The notes under the pieces were generated by a model. It was not told where the DNA came from. It did no database searches and was given only the letters and a program-made list of their open reading frames with translations. The translations under genes were made by a program, and so were the position numbers. A DNA stretch of 58,826 nt from contig UQOH01000003.1 of the NCBI GenBank assembly GCA_900542625.1, positions 1 to 58,826 on the forward strand, written 5' to 3'. The stretch's first letter is position 1. Every line of letters begins with the position of its first letter. Below are positions 14,906-24,278 of the stretch, piece after piece. Origin of the DNA: an uncultured Fusobacterium sp. Lineage in GTDB: Bacteria; Fusobacteriota; Fusobacteriia; Fusobacteriales; Fusobacteriaceae.

Positions 14906-16813
14906 ATGAGTAATAATTATCAAGCAGAAAACATTACGGTACTTGAAGGACTGGAAGCAGTAAGAAAAAGACCGGGAATGTATATAGGAACAACATCAGA
15001 GAGAGGACTTCACCATCTTGTATGGGAGATAGTAGACAACTCTATTGACGAGGCATTGGCTGGATATTGTGACAAAATAATTGTTAACGTCCTTCCTGAC
15101 AATATTATTGAAGTAATAGATAATGGTAGAGGAATTCCAACCGGAATACATCCAAAATATGGAAAATCAGCGTTAGAAATAGTTCTTACTGTACTTCACG
15201 CAGGAGGAAAATTTGAAAACGATAACTATAAAGTTTCAGGAGGACTTCACGGAGTTGGAGTATCAGTAGTAAATGCTCTTTCTGAATGGCTTGAAGTTGA
15301 AGTAAACAGAGACGGAAAAGTATGGTATCAAAAATATAACAGAGGTATACCTACAGCTCCTGTAAAAACAATAGGAGAAACAGAAATCACAGGAACAAAA
15401 GTAAGATTTAAAGCTGACTATGAGATATTTGAAACTTTAGTATACAGCTTTGAAACTCTTGATACAAGATTAAAAGAACTTGCTTACCTTAACAAAGGAT
15501 TAAGAATAATTCTTACAGACAAAAGAAAAGATCCGGCAGTTGTAGCTGACCTTAAATTTGAAGGTGGAATTATTGACTATATAAAAGATGTAGAAAAAGA
15601 CAACACAGCTCTTATAAAAGAACCTATTTATATGTCAGGAGAATCTGACGGAATTGTAGTTGAAGCTGTAATGGTTTACAACACAAACCAAAGAGAAAGC
15701 GTTTATTCTTTTGTAAACAATATTCATACTCATGAAGGAGGAACTCATGTAAGCGGATTCAGAACTGCTCTTACAAGAGTAATCAATGATGTAGGAAAAG
15801 CTCAGGGATTTATAAAAGACAAAGATGGAAAACTGCAGGGATCAGATATAAGAGAGGGGCTTTCAGCAATAATTTCTATAAAAATTGCTCAGCCTCAGTT
15901 TGAAGGACAGACAAAAACTAAATTAGGTAACTCAGAGGTTACAGGAATTGTATCTAATATAGTAGGAACTCAATTAAAAATGTTTTTAGAGGATACTCCG
16001 GCAGATACAAAAGTAATTATAGATAAAGTATTAAATTCTAAGAGAGCAAGAGAGGCTGCACAAAAAGCAAGAGAACTTGTTTTAAGAAAATCAGCTCTTG
16101 AGGTTGGTTCTCTTCCGGGAAAACTTGCAGACTGCTCTTCTAAAAATCCGGATGAATGCGAAATTTATATAGTTGAGGGAGATTCAGCAGGTGGATCAGC
16201 AAAACAGGGAAGAGACAGAAGATTCCAGGCTATACTTCCGCTTAGAGGTAAAATTCTGAATGTAGAAAAAGCAGGACTTCACAAAGCACTTGAAAATGCA
16301 GAAATCAGAGCTATGATAACAGCATTTGGTGCAGGAATGGGAGAAAATTTTGATATTTCTAAGTTAAGATATGCCAAAATAATATTAATGACAGACGCTG
16401 ACGTTGACGGAGCACACATCAGAACTCTTTTATTAACATTCTTCTATAGATATATGGTAGAACTTCTTCACAATGGAAATATATATATAGCACAGCCGCC
16501 TTTATATAAAATAACTGCCGGAAGAACTGTTCAGTATGCTTATGATGATAAGCAGCTTAAATTTATTCTTGAAAATCTTGAAGGAGATAATAAAAAATAT
16601 GCTCTTCAAAGATATAAAGGGCTTGGAGAGATGAACCCTGAACAGTTATGGGAAACAACAATGGATCCTGATACAAGAACTTTCTATCAGGTAAAAGTTG
16701 ATGATGCAAGAGAGGCAGACATGATTTTTGATAAACTGATGGGAGATAAAGTTGAGCCTAGAAGACAGTTTATCGAAGACGGTGCACAATTCGTTAAAAA
16801 CTTAGATATATAA
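14906..16813 (+). CDS. gyrB: DNA gyrase subunit B
   Basis: The 635-residue ATPase subunit of DNA gyrase. ATG at 14906 is used because GGAGGG (14890-14895) lies ahead of it and the upstream TTG at 14876 would overlap that site. GHKL ATPase motifs are RPGMYIGTTSERGLHHLVWE, EIVDNSIDEALAG, NGRGIPTGIHP and GGLHGVGVSVVNALS. The TOPRIM domain shows EGDSAGGSAKQGRDR, LPLRGKILNVEKA and MTDADVDGAHIRTLLL. The C-terminus has QRYKGLGEMNPEQLWETT. This short form, without the extra insertion of enterobacterial GyrB, is usual. It lies immediately upstream of gyrA. Confidence 0.97.
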   Translation: MSNNYQAENITVLEGLEAVRKRPGMYIGTTSERGLHHLVWEIVDNSIDEALAGYCDKIIVNVLPDNIIEVIDNGRGIPTGIHPKYGKSALEIVLTVLHAGGKFENDNYKVSGGLHGVGVSVVNALSEWLEVEVNRDGKVWYQKYNRGIPTAPVKTIGETEITGTKVRFKADYEIFETLVYSFETLDTRLKELAYLNKGLRIILTDKRKDPAVVADLKFEGGIIDYIKDVEKDNTALIKEPIYMSGESDGIVVEAVMVYNTNQRESVYSFVNNIHTHEGGTHVSGFRTALTRVINDVGKAQGFIKDKDGKLQGSDIREGLSAIISIKIAQPQFEGQTKTKLGNSEVTGIVSNIVGTQLKMFLEDTPADTKVIIDKVLNSKRAREAAQKARELVLRKSALEVGSLPGKLADCSSKNPDECEIYIVEGDSAGGSAKQGRDRRFQAILPLRGKILNVEKAGLHKALENAEIRAMITAFGAGMGENFDISKLRYAKIILMTDADVDGAHIRTLLLTFFYRYMVELLHNGNIYIAQPPLYKITAGRTVQYAYDDKQLKFILENLEGDNKKYALQRYKGLGEMNPEQLWETTMDPDTRTFYQVKVDDAREADMIFDKLMGDKVEPRRQFIEDGAQFVKNLDI

Positions 16814-16863
16814 TTTAACGGATTTAAGCATTACAGAGTATATTATTGGGAGGAAATTAAAGA

Positions 16864-19470
16864 ATGTCTAATATAATTAACAGATATATAGAAGAAGAAA
16901 TGAAACAGTCTTATCTGGATTACTCCATGAGTGTTATTGTCAGCAGAGCACTTCCAGATGTAAGAGACGGACTGAAACCGGTACACAGAAGAATATTATT
17001 TGCCATGAATGAAATGGGAATGACATATGATAAAGCATATAAAAAATCTGCCAGAATCGTTGGGGAAGTTCTAGGTAAGTATCACCCGCACGGAGATTCA
17101 GCAGTTTATAATACAATGGTAAGAATGGCTCAGGAATTTAACTACAGATATGAACTTGTAGACGGACATGGAAACTTTGGTTCTATTGACGGAGATTCAG
17201 CAGCAGCAATGAGATATACAGAAGCAAGAATGAAAAAAATAACAGGAGAGCTTCTTGAAGATATTGATAAAGATACAATAGATTTCAGAAAGAACTTTGA
17301 TGATTCATTAGATGAGCCTGTAGTTCTTCCTGCAAAACTTCCGAATCTTCTTTTAAACGGTTCAACAGGAATAGCAGTAGGAATGGCGACAAACATTCCT
17401 CCTCACAATCTTGGAGAACTTGTAGACGGAACACTTGCTCTTATAGATAACAGAGATATAACAGCAGATGAGCTTATGGAATATATTCCCGGACCTGATT
17501 TTCCTACAGGAGGAATTATTGACGGAGTAAAAGGAATAAGAGAGGCTTATTCAACTGGAAGAGGAAGAGTAAGAGTAAGAGGAAGAATAGAAACAGAAGA
17601 ATCTAAAACCGGAAGAGTTTCTCTTGTAGTAAAAGAGATACCGTATCAATTAAACAAAGCTGCTCTTATTGAAAGAATAGCAGCTCTTGTAAGAGAAAAA
17701 AGACTTACAGGAATATCTGATTTAAGAGATGAATCAGACAGAGAGGGAATAAGAATTGTTATAGAGTTAAAAAGAGGTGAAGAACCTGAATTAGTTCTTA
17801 ACAAATTATATAAATATACAGATCTTCAAAGTACATTTGGTATAATAATGCTGGCTCTTGTAAATAATGTGCCGAAAATATTAACTCTTAAACAGGTTCT
17901 TGAGGAATACTTAAAGCACAGATTTGAAGTAATTACAAGAAGAACAAGATATGATTTAGATAAAGCTGAAAAAAGAGATCATATTTTACAAGGATTTAGA
18001 ATAGCTTTGGAGAATATAGATAGAATAATAGAACTTATCAGAGCAGCTAAAGACGGAAACGAAGCTAAAGAGGCATTAATAGAAAAATATGCTTTCTCAG
18101 AAGTTCAGGCAAAAGCTATTCTTGATATGAAACTTCAAAGATTAACAGGTCTTGAAAGAGAAAAAATCGAGCAGGAATTCCAAGAATTAGAAATAAAAAT
18201 CAGAGAACTTAAAGCAATTCTTGCAGATGACAATAAAATATATGAAATCATGAAAGAAGAACTTACAGAATTAAAAGAAAAATACAATGACGCAAGAAGA
18301 ACAAGTATTGAAAATGAAAGACTTGATATAGACATGGAAGATCTTATCAAAGATGAAAAAGTTCTTATTACAATCACAAACAAAGGATATGTAAAAAGAA
18401 TAGAACTTGATAAATATAAATCTCAGAAGAGAGGCGGAAAAGGAGTATCAACTCAGCATACAGTGGAAGACGATTTCGTACAGGATATGGAAGTAATGTC
18501 AACACTGGACAGCATGATGATATTCACAAATAAAGGAAGAGTATTCAATCTTAAAGCTTATCAGATTCCTGAAAGTTCAAAACAGGCAAGAGGAAAGCTG
18601 ATTGAAAACATTATAAAACTTCAGGAAGATGAAAAAGTAAGATTTACAATAAAAGTAAGAGAGTTTACTAAAAACAAAGAGGTGTTATTCTTAACACAAG
18701 ACGGAACAATTAAGAAAACAAATCTTATGGAATTCCAAAACATTAACAGTGCAGGAATAAAAGCTATAAAATTAAGAGAGGAAGACGATCTTATTTTTGT
18801 AGGAATTATTACTTCAGAAGATGACCAGCTGTTTATAGCGACTAAAAAAGGTCACTCAATAAGAATAAGAACGAGTGAAATGAGAAGCATGTCAAGAAAC
18901 ACAACAGGTGTTAAAGGGATTACTTTAAGAGAGGGTGACAGCGTTGTTTCAGGACTTCTTATTAAGAGCGATGAGGAAACAATCTTAACTGTAACTGAAA
19001 ATGGATTTGGTAAGAGAACAAGAGTAAACGAATATCCTCTTCAAGGAAGAGGCGGAAAAGGTGTTATAAACCTTAAATGCAGTGATAAAACAGGGGAAAT
19101 TGTAGAAGTTAAACCTGTAAAAGAAGATGAAGAGTTAATGGTAATTACATCATCAGGTGTTGTTATAAGAACTCCGGTTGAAGCTGTCTCTATTTACGGA
19201 AGAGCTGCTCAGGGAGTAAAAGTAATGAGAATTTCTGACGGAGAAAAAGTAGTTGCAATAGCTAAGATTAAGAGTGAAAAAGATGAAGAAAAAATTCTTG
19301 AAGATAAAAACGAAGAAGAAACAGAAATAGTAAGAAGTAAAGATGTAACAGAAACAATGTCTGAAAATGAAGACTTTGAAAATAAATATATGAACACTTT
19401 TGAAAATGAAGATGAGGAACAGATGCAGTTTGAAAGTGAACAAGGATTAGAAGACTCAGACGAAAACTAA
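16864..19470 (+). CDS. gyrA: DNA gyrase subunit A
   Basis: The 868-residue DNA-cleaving subunit of gyrase. The catalytic Tyr is in RYTEARM (Tyr118). The winged-helix region has KYHPHGDSAVYNTMVRMAQ, with Ser79 and Asn83 at the places of Ser83 and Asp87 in E. coli. The C-terminal beta-pinwheel has the GyrA box QKRGGKG (about residues 521-527), which separates it from ParC, and later GRGGKGV. The last 65 or so residues form a strongly acidic tail ending EDSDEN, longer than in most gyrases. It follows gyrB by 50 bp with its own GGGAGGA site. Confidence 0.97.
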   Translation: MSNIINRYIEEEMKQSYLDYSMSVIVSRALPDVRDGLKPVHRRILFAMNEMGMTYDKAYKKSARIVGEVLGKYHPHGDSAVYNTMVRMAQEFNYRYELVDGHGNFGSIDGDSAAAMRYTEARMKKITGELLEDIDKDTIDFRKNFDDSLDEPVVLPAKLPNLLLNGSTGIAVGMATNIPPHNLGELVDGTLALIDNRDITADELMEYIPGPDFPTGGIIDGVKGIREAYSTGRGRVRVRGRIETEESKTGRVSLVVKEIPYQLNKAALIERIAALVREKRLTGISDLRDESDREGIRIVIELKRGEEPELVLNKLYKYTDLQSTFGIIMLALVNNVPKILTLKQVLEEYLKHRFEVITRRTRYDLDKAEKRDHILQGFRIALENIDRIIELIRAAKDGNEAKEALIEKYAFSEVQAKAILDMKLQRLTGLEREKIEQEFQELEIKIRELKAILADDNKIYEIMKEELTELKEKYNDARRTSIENERLDIDMEDLIKDEKVLITITNKGYVKRIELDKYKSQKRGGKGVSTQHTVEDDFVQDMEVMSTLDSMMIFTNKGRVFNLKAYQIPESSKQARGKLIENIIKLQEDEKVRFTIKVREFTKNKEVLFLTQDGTIKKTNLMEFQNINSAGIKAIKLREEDDLIFVGIITSEDDQLFIATKKGHSIRIRTSEMRSMSRNTTGVKGITLREGDSVVSGLLIKSDEETILTVTENGFGKRTRVNEYPLQGRGGKGVINLKCSDKTGEIVEVKPVKEDEELMVITSSGVVIRTPVEAVSIYGRAAQGVKVMRISDGEKVVAIAKIKSEKDEEKILEDKNEEETEIVRSKDVTETMSENEDFENKYMNTFENEDEEQMQFESEQGLEDSDEN

Positions 19471-19486
19471 AAAGGAAGTGATATCT

Positions 19487-20287
19487 ATGGAAAGAAATGT
19501 ACTTTTAGTGTTAGGAAATGGTTACAACAGAGAAAATCTTATTGACAGTGCTATTTATCTAAGAGATAATTTTGGTTTCTCAATCAGACCTCTTCATATA
19601 AGAGATGTAAGAAAAAAAGAGTTTCTTCCGAATGCAGTTGACGGAATTATGCTTGAACCTATGATAGCAGGAATAACAGAGGAATGGAATCGTTATGAAG
19701 AGCATGAAATAGCAAACATAAAACAGCAGCTTGAGGAAAAAGGAATAAAAGCCGAACTTGAAGTGAAGTTTGGAATAACTCCTGAAATAGTAATAGAGGA
19801 GCTAAAAAAATCAGACATACTTCTTATAGAAAAAGAGGAAAAATTTTCTGAAGATTTAATAGTTATTTTAAAACGTTTCTTTAAACCTATATTTGTTATA
19901 AGAGATAAAGTTTTAAAATTAGATAAAGTAGCTATATCAAATGACGACGGAACAAAAGTAAACAAAAGTTTCCAAAGATTTATAAACATTTTTACAGACG
20001 TAAAGGAAATTACATCATTAGAACTTAGAGATCCTCAAAAACATGGTGATGAGGACGAAGAGGAAGAACACGAAAATTATTTGAATGTCTTCATGAAAGG
20101 AAAAGGAATTAAAGTTACATCTAAGAAATTTGAAAAAGGTGAATCTCAGGAATTCCTTGACATCTGTAAGGAAGAAGATGTTCTAATTATGGGTAACTTA
20201 AGTAATTCATATATATTTGAAAAAATTACTAAAAAACTTGGTGTAAAAATAATGGAGGATGTAGAAACTACATTATTTATAGCTTAA
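19487..20287 (+). CDS. Universal stress protein-like protein, tandem domains
   Basis: A 266-residue protein. ATG at 19487 is preferred over GTG 19478, because AAAGGAAG overlaps the latter. Two alpha/beta halves are seen. The first starts RNVLLVLGNGYNRENLIDSA and includes KSDILLIEK. The second starts KLDKVAISNDDG and contains EEDVLIMGNL. This fits a UspA-like nucleotide-binding fold in tandem, but the usual GxxGS ATP-binding loop is weak. Residues of about 186-197 form an acidic insert (HGDEDEEEEHEN). It follows gyrA by 16 bp and may be co-transcribed. The function is uncertain. Confidence 0.65.
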   Translation: MERNVLLVLGNGYNRENLIDSAIYLRDNFGFSIRPLHIRDVRKKEFLPNAVDGIMLEPMIAGITEEWNRYEEHEIANIKQQLEEKGIKAELEVKFGITPEIVIEELKKSDILLIEKEEKFSEDLIVILKRFFKPIFVIRDKVLKLDKVAISNDDGTKVNKSFQRFINIFTDVKEITSLELRDPQKHGDEDEEEEHENYLNVFMKGKGIKVTSKKFEKGESQEFLDICKEEDVLIMGNLSNSYIFEKITKKLGVKIMEDVETTLFIA

Positions 20288-20321
20288 TATATTGTATTTA
20301 ATAATATGGGATAGGTAAAAT

Positions 20322-20786
20322 ATGAAGATATTGGCAATATCAGATACTCACGGGTGCTTTGAAAAGTTTTATAAAGCTTGTAAATGGGAGCATCCTGATG
20401 CAGTTGTATTTTCCGGAGACTGTTCCAGCGACGCACTGGAAATGGAATATATTTTTCCGGAAATAAAATTTTTCATAGTTCGTGGAAACTGTGACTATGA
20501 TGATTATAAAACAAAAGATGATTTGACTGTTGAGCTGGAAGGATTAAAAATCTTTCTGACTCACGGTCATCTTTATAGTGTAAAAAGAGATTATTCACGT
20601 ATAGAAGAAAAAGGACAGGAAGAGGGAGCAGATATCGTTGTTTTTGGTCATACCCACAGTCCATATTATTTTGAAAGTGAAAACATAACTCTATTTAATC
20701 CTGGAGCTGTCTTAAACAACAGCTATGGAATTATAGAAATCGAAAAAGGCAGAAAAATAAAATTTACACATAAAAAGTTGGATTAA
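20322..20786 (+). CDS. YfcE/MJ0936-family phosphodiesterase
   Basis: A 154-residue metallophosphoesterase. The metal-binding motifs are ISDTHG at the N-terminus, FSGDCSSD, FIVRGNCDYD (GNCD), LTHGHLYSV (GHxY) and VFGHTHSP (GHTH), followed by LFNPGAV. The length and motif order fit the small YfcE/MJ0936 class, cytoplasmic enzymes active on phosphodiesters in vitro. The physiological substrate is not known. It lies between the UspA-like gene and pheS, with only 18 bp to pheS. Confidence 0.9.
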   Translation: MKILAISDTHGCFEKFYKACKWEHPDAVVFSGDCSSDALEMEYIFPEIKFFIVRGNCDYDDYKTKDDLTVELEGLKIFLTHGHLYSVKRDYSRIEEKGQEEGADIVVFGHTHSPYYFESENITLFNPGAVLNNSYGIIEIEKGRKIKFTHKKLD

Positions 20787-20804
20787 TTTTAGGTGGGAGG
20801 AAAA

Positions 20805-21824
20805 ATGAAAGATAAATTATCTTTATTAAAAAATGAAGCAAGACAAGAAATTCTGAACTCTTCAACATTACAGGAAATCGAAGATTTAAGAGTTAAATAT
20901 CTTGGAAAAAAAGGTCAGCTGACTGAAATTTCAAAAGGTATGAAAAATCTGTCTGCTGAAGAAAAGCCTGTTATCGGACAACTTCTTAATGAAGTAAGAA
21001 ACGAAATAACAGACATGCTTGAAAGCAAAAAAATAGAAATAACAAAAGAGTTAAAAGAAAAACAGCTGAAAGAAGAGGTAATAGATATAACTCTTGCTGG
21101 AAAAAAAGTAACTCAGGGAAGTATTCACCCTATTACAGAAACAGCAAATCTTTTGAAAAAAATCTTTATGGATATGGGATTTGATGTGGCAGACGGACCT
21201 GAAATAGAGTATGTAAAATATAATTTTGATATGCTTAACATTCCGGAAACACACCCATCAAGAGATATAACAGATACTTTCTATATATCAGATGATGTGG
21301 TATTAAGAACTCAGACATCACCTGTACAGGTAAGATATATGCTTGAGCACAAACCGCCGTTCAGAATGGTATGTCCAGGTAAAGTTTACAGACCGGACTA
21401 TGATGTATCTCATACACCAATGTTCCATCAGATGGAAGGGCTTATGATTGGAGAAAATATTTCTTTTGCCAACCTTAAAGCTATTCTTACAGAACTTACA
21501 GGAAAAGTATTTGGAGAAGGAACAAAAGTAAGATTCAGACCTCACTTCTTCCCATTTACAGAACCAAGTGCTGAAATGGACGTTGAATGTGTTATCTGTA
21601 AAGGAAAAGGATGCAGAGTATGTAAAGGAAGCGGATGGCTTGAAATCATGGGATGCGGAATGGTAGACCCTGCAGTACTTGAAGCTGTTGGATATAAAGC
21701 TGATGAAGTGTCAGGATTTGCTTTTGGAGTAGGTATAGAAAGAATTACTATGCTTAGACATGGAATAGATGATTTAAGAGCATTCTTTGAAAATGATATG
21801 AGATTTTTAAAACAATTTAAGTAG
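20805..21824 (+). CDS. pheS: Phenylalanyl-tRNA synthetase alpha subunit
   Basis: A 339-residue class II synthetase subunit that charges tRNA-Phe together with PheT. ATG at 20805 fits the GGGAGG site. The N-terminal 85 or so residues form the coiled-coil arm. The catalytic domain shows HPITETANLLKKIFMDMGF, HPSRDITDTFY (motif 1 to 2 region), RTQTSPVQVRYM, VYRPDYDVSHTPMFHQMEG, FRPHFFPFTEPSAEMDVEC and GFAFGVGIERITMLRHG (motif 3). It carries the insert CVICKGKGCRVCKGSGW, a four-Cys zinc-type insert found in many PheS proteins. pheT follows after 15 bp. Confidence 0.97.
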   Translation: MKDKLSLLKNEARQEILNSSTLQEIEDLRVKYLGKKGQLTEISKGMKNLSAEEKPVIGQLLNEVRNEITDMLESKKIEITKELKEKQLKEEVIDITLAGKKVTQGSIHPITETANLLKKIFMDMGFDVADGPEIEYVKYNFDMLNIPETHPSRDITDTFYISDDVVLRTQTSPVQVRYMLEHKPPFRMVCPGKVYRPDYDVSHTPMFHQMEGLMIGENISFANLKAILTELTGKVFGEGTKVRFRPHFFPFTEPSAEMDVECVICKGKGCRVCKGSGWLEIMGCGMVDPAVLEAVGYKADEVSGFAFGVGIERITMLRHGIDDLRAFFENDMRFLKQFK

Positions 21825-21839
21825 GAGAGTGGAGAGATA

Positions 21840-24224
21840 ATGTTAATTTCATTAGAATGGCTTAAGGAATATGTTGATATAAAAGAAGATGTACAGGAAC
21901 TAGAAAATGCACTGACTATGATAGGTCAAGAAGTTGAAGCAATAGAACAGCAGGGAAAAGATCTAGACAATGTAGTAATTGGAAAGATAGTTGAATTTGG
22001 AAAACACCCTGATGCAGAAAAATTAACTTTAACAAAAGTTGATGTAGGTGAGGAAGAGCCTTTACAAATAGTATGCGGAGCTAAAAACCACAGACTTGGA
22101 GACAAAGTAGTTGTTTCTAAAGTTGGTGCTGTTCTTCCGGGAGATAAAAAAATAACAAAAAGTAAAATAAGAGGAATTGAATCTTGCGGGATGATATGTT
22201 CAGCAGTGGAATTAGGAATAGGAAGTGACGCTGACGGAGTAATCATTCTTCCGGAAGATGCCCCTGTTGGTGAAGAGTACAGAAAGTATGCAGATCTTAA
22301 TGATGTAGTTTTTGAACTTGAAATCACTCCAAACAGACCAGACTGTCTTTCTCATATTGGTATAGCAAGAGAGATAGCAGCTTATTATGGAAGAAAAGTA
22401 AAATATCCTTCTTATGATCTGTTTGAAACTTTAGAAGATGCATCAAACAATGTAAAAATCGAAATAGAAGATAAAGAGAGATGTAAAAGATTTGCCGGAA
22501 GAGTAATGAAAAATATCACAGTAAAAGAATCTCCAGAGTGGCTTCAAAAAAGAATAAGATCTATGGGAATGAATCCTGTAAATAATATAGTTGACGCTAC
22601 TAACTTTGTAATGTTTGAATATAATCAGCCGATTCACACATATGACCTTAGCAAAATAGAAGATAAAACAATAATCGTAAGAGCAGCTAAAAAAGGTGAA
22701 AAACTTGTTACTCTTATGGGAGATGAACTTGAACTTGATGGAGAATTAGTAATTGCTGACGCAAACAAACCATTATCAATAGCAGGAGTAATGGGTGGAC
22801 TTGAAAGCGGAATTACTGAAGAAACAAAAGATATATTTATTGAAGTTGCATATTTCACACCTGAAAACATAAGAAAAACAGGAAAGAAACTTGGAATAAC
22901 AAGCGAATCTGGATACAGAAACGAAAGAGGAACAGATATAGAAAATGTTCGTGAAGTTCTTGACAGAGTTTCAAGTTTAATATATGACATTGCAGATGGA
23001 AATATAGTAGGAAAAGCAAAAGATGTTTACGTATCTAAATTCTCTAAAATAGAAATTCCTTTAGATTTAAATAAATTCAGAAAATTTGCAGGAAAAGATA
23101 TAGAAACTCAAGAGGTTGCAAGAATACTTACTAATCTTGGACTTGAAGTAAAATCTGTTGGTCAGGAAACAACAGTAGTAATTCCTCCAAGCTACAGACA
23201 GGATTTAACAAGAAGTGCAGACTTATATGAAGAGATTATAAGAATGTATGGATTTGAAAATATTGAAAACAAAATGCCTGTTGAAGAAATCACAGCGGGA
23301 GTAAAAGCTGAGCCTATAAAAATGATGGATGAGTCAAAAGAAATTTTGGCTAAGATAGGACTTCAAGAGGTAATTAACTACAGCTTTATAGATAAATCTG
23401 TTAAAGATTTCATGAAAATGGATGATGAAGTAATTATGATAAAAAATCCTATTGCTGAAACAATGGGAATGATGAGACCGGTTCTTATATGGAGTGTTTT
23501 AAATAATATTAAAGAAAATCTTAACAGAAATCAGGATTCTATAAAAATATTTGAAGTTTCAAAAGTATTTAAAAAAGCTGAAGAGTTAGCTCAGGAAGAT
23601 ATTCATGCTGCAATTGCTATCTGCGGAAGAGATAAAAAAACATTATGGGATGTAAAACCTGAAGCATATGATTTCTATATGTTAAAAGGTTATGTGGAAG
23701 AATATCTTGAGTCAATAGGAGCTAAGAGATATAAACTTGAAAGAACAGCTAACCCTAACTTCCATCCGGGAAGAGCAGCAGATATCAAAATAGGTAAACT
23801 TGTAGTAGGAACATTTGGAGAGGTTCATCCTGATATAGCTGAAAAAATGGATATAACAAAAGAAAGAGCTTATGTTGCTGAAATAAATTTATCTCTTTTA
23901 AAACAATATCTAAGCAAAAAATTCAAATATGAAAGAATTGTAAAATATCCAGAAGTAACAAGAGACCTTGCAATTGTTCTTGATGACAGTGTTCTTGTTG
24001 GTGATATGATAGATATGATTAAGAGAAGTTCAGACTTTATAGAGACAGTCGAACTGTTTGATATCTATAAAGGTGAGCATATTGAATCAGGTAAAAAATC
24101 AGTTGCAATCAGTCTTACTTTAAGAAATAAAGTTGGTACTTTAAACGAAGAGGATATCAACAAAGTAATAGATAAAGTACTTAATGTGGTAAGAACAAAA
24201 TTTGCAGGAGAAATCAGACAATAG
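21840..24224 (+). CDS. pheT: Phenylalanyl-tRNA synthetase beta subunit
   Basis: A 794-residue protein of full family length. It contains an N-terminal tRNA-binding OB fold (KHPDAEKLTLTKVDVG, QIVCGAKN). The B3/B4 editing domain follows (ITPNRPDCLSHIGIAREIAAY, MGMNPVNNIVDATNFVMFE), then the B5 and catalytic-like domains. The C-terminal anticodon-binding FDX domain contains KYPEVTRDLAIVLDD and VELFDIYKG. It forms the alpha2-beta2 enzyme with PheS. No T-box or leader peptide was seen upstream of pheS. Confidence 0.97.
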   Translation: MLISLEWLKEYVDIKEDVQELENALTMIGQEVEAIEQQGKDLDNVVIGKIVEFGKHPDAEKLTLTKVDVGEEEPLQIVCGAKNHRLGDKVVVSKVGAVLPGDKKITKSKIRGIESCGMICSAVELGIGSDADGVIILPEDAPVGEEYRKYADLNDVVFELEITPNRPDCLSHIGIAREIAAYYGRKVKYPSYDLFETLEDASNNVKIEIEDKERCKRFAGRVMKNITVKESPEWLQKRIRSMGMNPVNNIVDATNFVMFEYNQPIHTYDLSKIEDKTIIVRAAKKGEKLVTLMGDELELDGELVIADANKPLSIAGVMGGLESGITEETKDIFIEVAYFTPENIRKTGKKLGITSESGYRNERGTDIENVREVLDRVSSLIYDIADGNIVGKAKDVYVSKFSKIEIPLDLNKFRKFAGKDIETQEVARILTNLGLEVKSVGQETTVVIPPSYRQDLTRSADLYEEIIRMYGFENIENKMPVEEITAGVKAEPIKMMDESKEILAKIGLQEVINYSFIDKSVKDFMKMDDEVIMIKNPIAETMGMMRPVLIWSVLNNIKENLNRNQDSIKIFEVSKVFKKAEELAQEDIHAAIAICGRDKKTLWDVKPEAYDFYMLKGYVEEYLESIGAKRYKLERTANPNFHPGRAADIKIGKLVVGTFGEVHPDIAEKMDITKERAYVAEINLSLLKQYLSKKFKYERIVKYPEVTRDLAIVLDDSVLVGDMIDMIKRSSDFIETVELFDIYKGEHIESGKKSVAISLTLRNKVGTLNEEDINKVIDKVLNVVRTKFAGEIRQ

Positions 24225-24278
24225 TCTGATTCCTCCGATCAGTATCAAAATAAATGATGATAAGTTTAAGGAGGAAAA

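Noticed and set aside
20793..20804. Longer pheS start at 20793
   Set aside because: That codon lies within the ribosome binding region GGGAGG, and ATG 20805 has the proper spacing.
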